Assembly: GCF_963678165.1 (NCBI RefSeq)
Contig: NZ_OY782755.1
Coordinates: forward strand, 2,852,001 to 2,916,000
Length of the DNA stretch: 64,000 nt
Direction: 5' to 3'
Origin: an uncultured Acetobacteroides sp.
GTDB taxonomy: Bacteria > Bacteroidota > Bacteroidia > Bacteroidales > ZOR0009
Below the pieces are notes generated by a model that saw only the letters and a program-made list of their open reading frames with translations, was not told the origin of the DNA and ran no database searches. Positions 62,213-64,000 of this stretch are shown piece after piece. The position numbers and the translations under genes were made by a program. Position 1 is the stretch's first letter, and each line of letters opens with the position of its first letter.

Positions 62213-62509
62213 AATTTATTCATTTTTTAAGGCACAGGTAACGTGCGATATTAGTATTTTTTAGGTTTACTACAAAGTATTGCCATCTTTATTTTTCATT
62301 TCATCAAAAATAGTAGGCGCATACCATGCACACCTACTGTCCTATATCGATTATACATGTCGAGCATTCCCAAAACGGCAACTATTAACATCCACTATGC
62401 ACGAGCTGCTGCAATTAGCAAACGGTAACACCTCCGATAGGCATTGGAACACCCCCAATACCCGAGCAACCACCCCTACACGCCCTTGGTTTAGGTTCGG
62501 AACCTAAAC

Positions 62510-62752
62510 GGACCACCTGTATAGGTGGTTCCGACCACCTCCATAGGTGTTCCGTACCACCTTCGAGGCCCATCCGACCACCTCTATAGGTGGTAGCGAC
62601 CACCCCAACAGGTGTATCGGACCACCTGTATAGGTATTCCCGACCACCTCCATAGGTGTTCCGTACCACCTTCGAGGCCCAACCGACCACCCTTGTAGGT
62701 GGTAGCGATTACCCCAACAGGTGTAACAAACCACCTTGGAGGCTCACCATTG
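62510..62752. repeat. Tandem array 5: eleven 21-22-bp units in a 109-bp higher-order repeat
   Basis: Units of the form GACCACCTnnATAGGTGGTnCC follow each other. The five-unit block from 62510 (lengths 22, 21, 22, 22, 22) recurs from 62619, giving a 109-bp higher-order period. Several units hold the perfect hairpin ACCACCT/AGGTGGT around four bases (for example 62512-62529). All three minus-strand frames are open over it. The array lies between divergent genes. The flanks 62213-62509 and 62753-62900 show no gene. Confidence 0.9.
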
Positions 62753-62910
62753 CACCTAGTATTCAAACCCGAGGCTTGGCTTAGCCTTGTGGATGCTTTT
62801 TCATACAGCTAACAAGTACAACGGCACAAAATAATGCCTACTTTAGCCGCCAATCTTTATTATCAAAAACCTTAGAAAACGGATTTGGTAGTGGACTATT
62901 TTAGTTAAGT

Positions 62911-62973
62911 TCCAATTCGGGATAAAAAGTTGTGTTTGTTGCGAAATAGAATTGGAATGAGGAACTACGTTTG
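62911..62973. other. Inverted repeat and possible -7 box upstream of the AT-rich gene
   Basis: CCAATTC and GAATTGG form a perfect 7-bp inverted repeat, extended by AGTT/GGAACT at the outer sides (about 62907-62965). TACGTTTG (62966-62973) matches TAnnTTTG on the plus strand, but lacks a properly spaced -33 box and is 120 nt from the ATG. Confidence 0.4.
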
Positions 62974-63093
62974 TTTTTCGATTTTTGGATAATGTAGTAG
63001 TTACGACTCAATATTAATATAATCATAATGTAAATACAATTACACGAGAACACCCAATATAACAAGTAACAAATCAACGCTAAAAAAACTAAC

Positions 63094-63849
63094 ATGAAAA
63101 TTAGAACATCTTTAAAACGAAATTCAATCATTTTCTTTTCAACAAGTATTATTGTCTTGTCTATTTACTCTTATTATCAGAAAACAAACATTGAGCATCT
63201 TGAAAGCAGAATTGACACATTAAACAATAATTTCAGGACTCTAGTTTTAAAAGATTCTTCTTTTATTGATAGAATAAAACTAATCCAATTCAAAGAAGAT
63301 TCTTATATAAAGCAATTAGATAGAGATACAAATCTCATACTTTGGTTTATTGCAATTGTTTTTGGTTTATTTGGTTTAATATCTTATTCATCTTTCAATA
63401 GAAGAGTGCAGATAGTAGAAGAGGACCTTCAAGAAAAATTCAACAATTCAGTAGGTGAGTTAGACCAACTTAAGGATAGCCTAATTAATATTAGAGCAGA
63501 TTTAGAATCTGAGTCTTCAACTGTAAACTCACAGTTAGCAGAAGGTTTCCTAAAAGAAGGAAATTCTGACTACTATTTATTCTATAGTTTATTATCATTA
63601 AACAAAAACGCATCATGTTATTCACGAATATCAAATAACAAACAGCTTTCAGAAGCAACATTAAAGTCCATTACTACACATCTTGTTTGCGTAAATTCAA
63701 AATTAGACACTATTAAACCTAAGCCTAAAATATCAGAAGATACATACTTAAACATAACTTATAGTATAAGATCTATAAACGACATCGAATTGATTGAATT
63801 ATTATCAACAACCAATAGGTTAATTACTATAGAAAAAAACATGTCGTAA
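63094..63849 (+). CDS. AT-rich membrane protein with coiled coil, unknown function
   Basis: A 251-aa protein with two membrane helices (IIFFSTSIIVLSIYSYY at about 12-28 and LILWFIAIVFGLFGLISYSS at about 78-97), a short loop between, and a cytoplasmic coiled coil (VEEDLQEKFNNSVGELDQLK ... DSLINIRADLESE). The C-terminal 90 residues are polar without recognisable motif. Composition is far more AT-rich than the housekeeping genes around it, and codon use (AAT, TTA, AGA, ATA) also differs. This points to horizontal acquisition. I do not recognise the family; a role as membrane anchor for an unseen downstream partner is possible. Confidence 0.72.
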   Translation: MKIRTSLKRNSIIFFSTSIIVLSIYSYYQKTNIEHLESRIDTLNNNFRTLVLKDSSFIDRIKLIQFKEDSYIKQLDRDTNLILWFIAIVFGLFGLISYSSFNRRVQIVEEDLQEKFNNSVGELDQLKDSLINIRADLESESSTVNSQLAEGFLKEGNSDYYLFYSLLSLNKNASCYSRISNNKQLSEATLKSITTHLVCVNSKLDTIKPKPKISEDTYLNITYSIRSINDIELIELLSTTNRLITIEKNMS

Positions 63850-63887
63850 TTAAAAATACCCTAGTTCGCCGTAGCCTAAATCGAAGT

Positions 63888-63991
63888 AAAGGTTCGGCAA
63901 CCTTTGCATTGTCCGTCGAACATAAATAGAGGATTTAAGCAGAAGGCAATCGTGGTTATTTCGTAGAGCCGTTGTACTGCAACGGCTCTAC
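63888..63991. repeat. Two strong inverted repeats at the right edge
   Basis: AAAGGTT/AACCTTT (63888-63905, loop CGGC) and GTAGAGCCGTTG/CAACGGCTCTAC (63963-63974 and 63980-63991, loop TACTG). The second is a perfect 12-bp stem without a T-run. They may be part of a dispersed repeat continuing outside the window. No gene is visible in 63850-64000. Confidence 0.6.
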
Positions 63992-64000
63992 CACTACAAT

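Noticed and set aside
62415-62766. Three overlapping minus-strand frames over array 5
   Set aside because: All three frames are open at once, which shows simple lack of stops in the unit, not coding.

Overview
The window reads as a chromosomal segment of an environmental Bacteroidota bacterium, most likely class Bacteroidia but outside Bacteroidaceae. The evidence is a SusC/SusD polysaccharide utilisation locus (PUL) with a hybrid two-component regulator, a FeoA-FeoB fusion with its Cys-rich partner, weak Shine-Dalgarno sites, and one well-placed Bacteroidetes-type promoter (TTTG, 19 nt, TAATTTCG). Complex I has separate NuoC and NuoD plus NuoE, NuoF and a short NuoG, unlike the EFG-less, CD-fused form usual in Bacteroides. 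No rRNA, tRNA, CRISPR array, integrase or transposase gene was seen.

Layout. 1-314: 5' end of a membrane protein gene cut by the window edge. 0.6-22 kb: glycan locus with a GH39 glycosidase (+) and, on the minus strand, a YD-type lipoprotein-GH2-GH3 operon, a GH31-SusC-SusD-surface lipoprotein operon, and a 1365-aa hybrid sensor/AraC regulator. The PA14-bearing GH31 with GH2 and GH3 points to xyloglucan-type oligosaccharides, but no endo-glucanase is present. 22.5-31.2 kb: S9 peptidase, TPR-like exported protein, NhaD-like antiporter, Feo iron uptake, and a lipoprotein-type MsrA. 31.6-44.5 kb: complete 14-gene nuoA-N operon. 44.6-49.5 kb: AraC regulator with a VOC protein, an unknown 242-aa protein, and a five-gene minus-strand cluster (YtxH, holin-III-like, two unknowns and an unlisted 58-aa membrane protein). 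49.7-54.5 kb: TorF-like barrel, a small lipoprotein, and a convergent BNR_4-type protein / GH88 pair that may form a lyase plus unsaturated-uronyl hydrolase module. 54.7-58.4 kb: proline operon (Cys-rich ORF, proC, proB, proA). 59.2-62.2 kb: dihydroorotate-dehydrogenase-like protein, YggS, and a hypothetical. 63.1-63.8 kb: an AT-rich membrane coiled-coil protein, probably imported.

The most unusual content is non-coding. Five intergenic tandem arrays have unrelated unit sequences but similar periods: exactly 42 bp in two arrays (one built from two 21-bp halves), 42 bp with one 41-bp step in a third, 41 bp in a fourth, and 21-22 bp in the fifth. Most units carry a small palindrome. Forty-two bp is four turns of B-DNA. 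Near 60.5 kb a roughly 247-bp element with 18-bp terminal inverted repeats is flanked by a 10-bp direct repeat, sits inside another repeat, and encloses a third inverted repeat. Near 58.9-59.05 kb two mirror-image hairpin pairs keep their linkers while their stems differ in sequence. A short dispersed TAGATGTTAGA-type repeat occurs at three places, once as an inverted pair inside the nuo operon.
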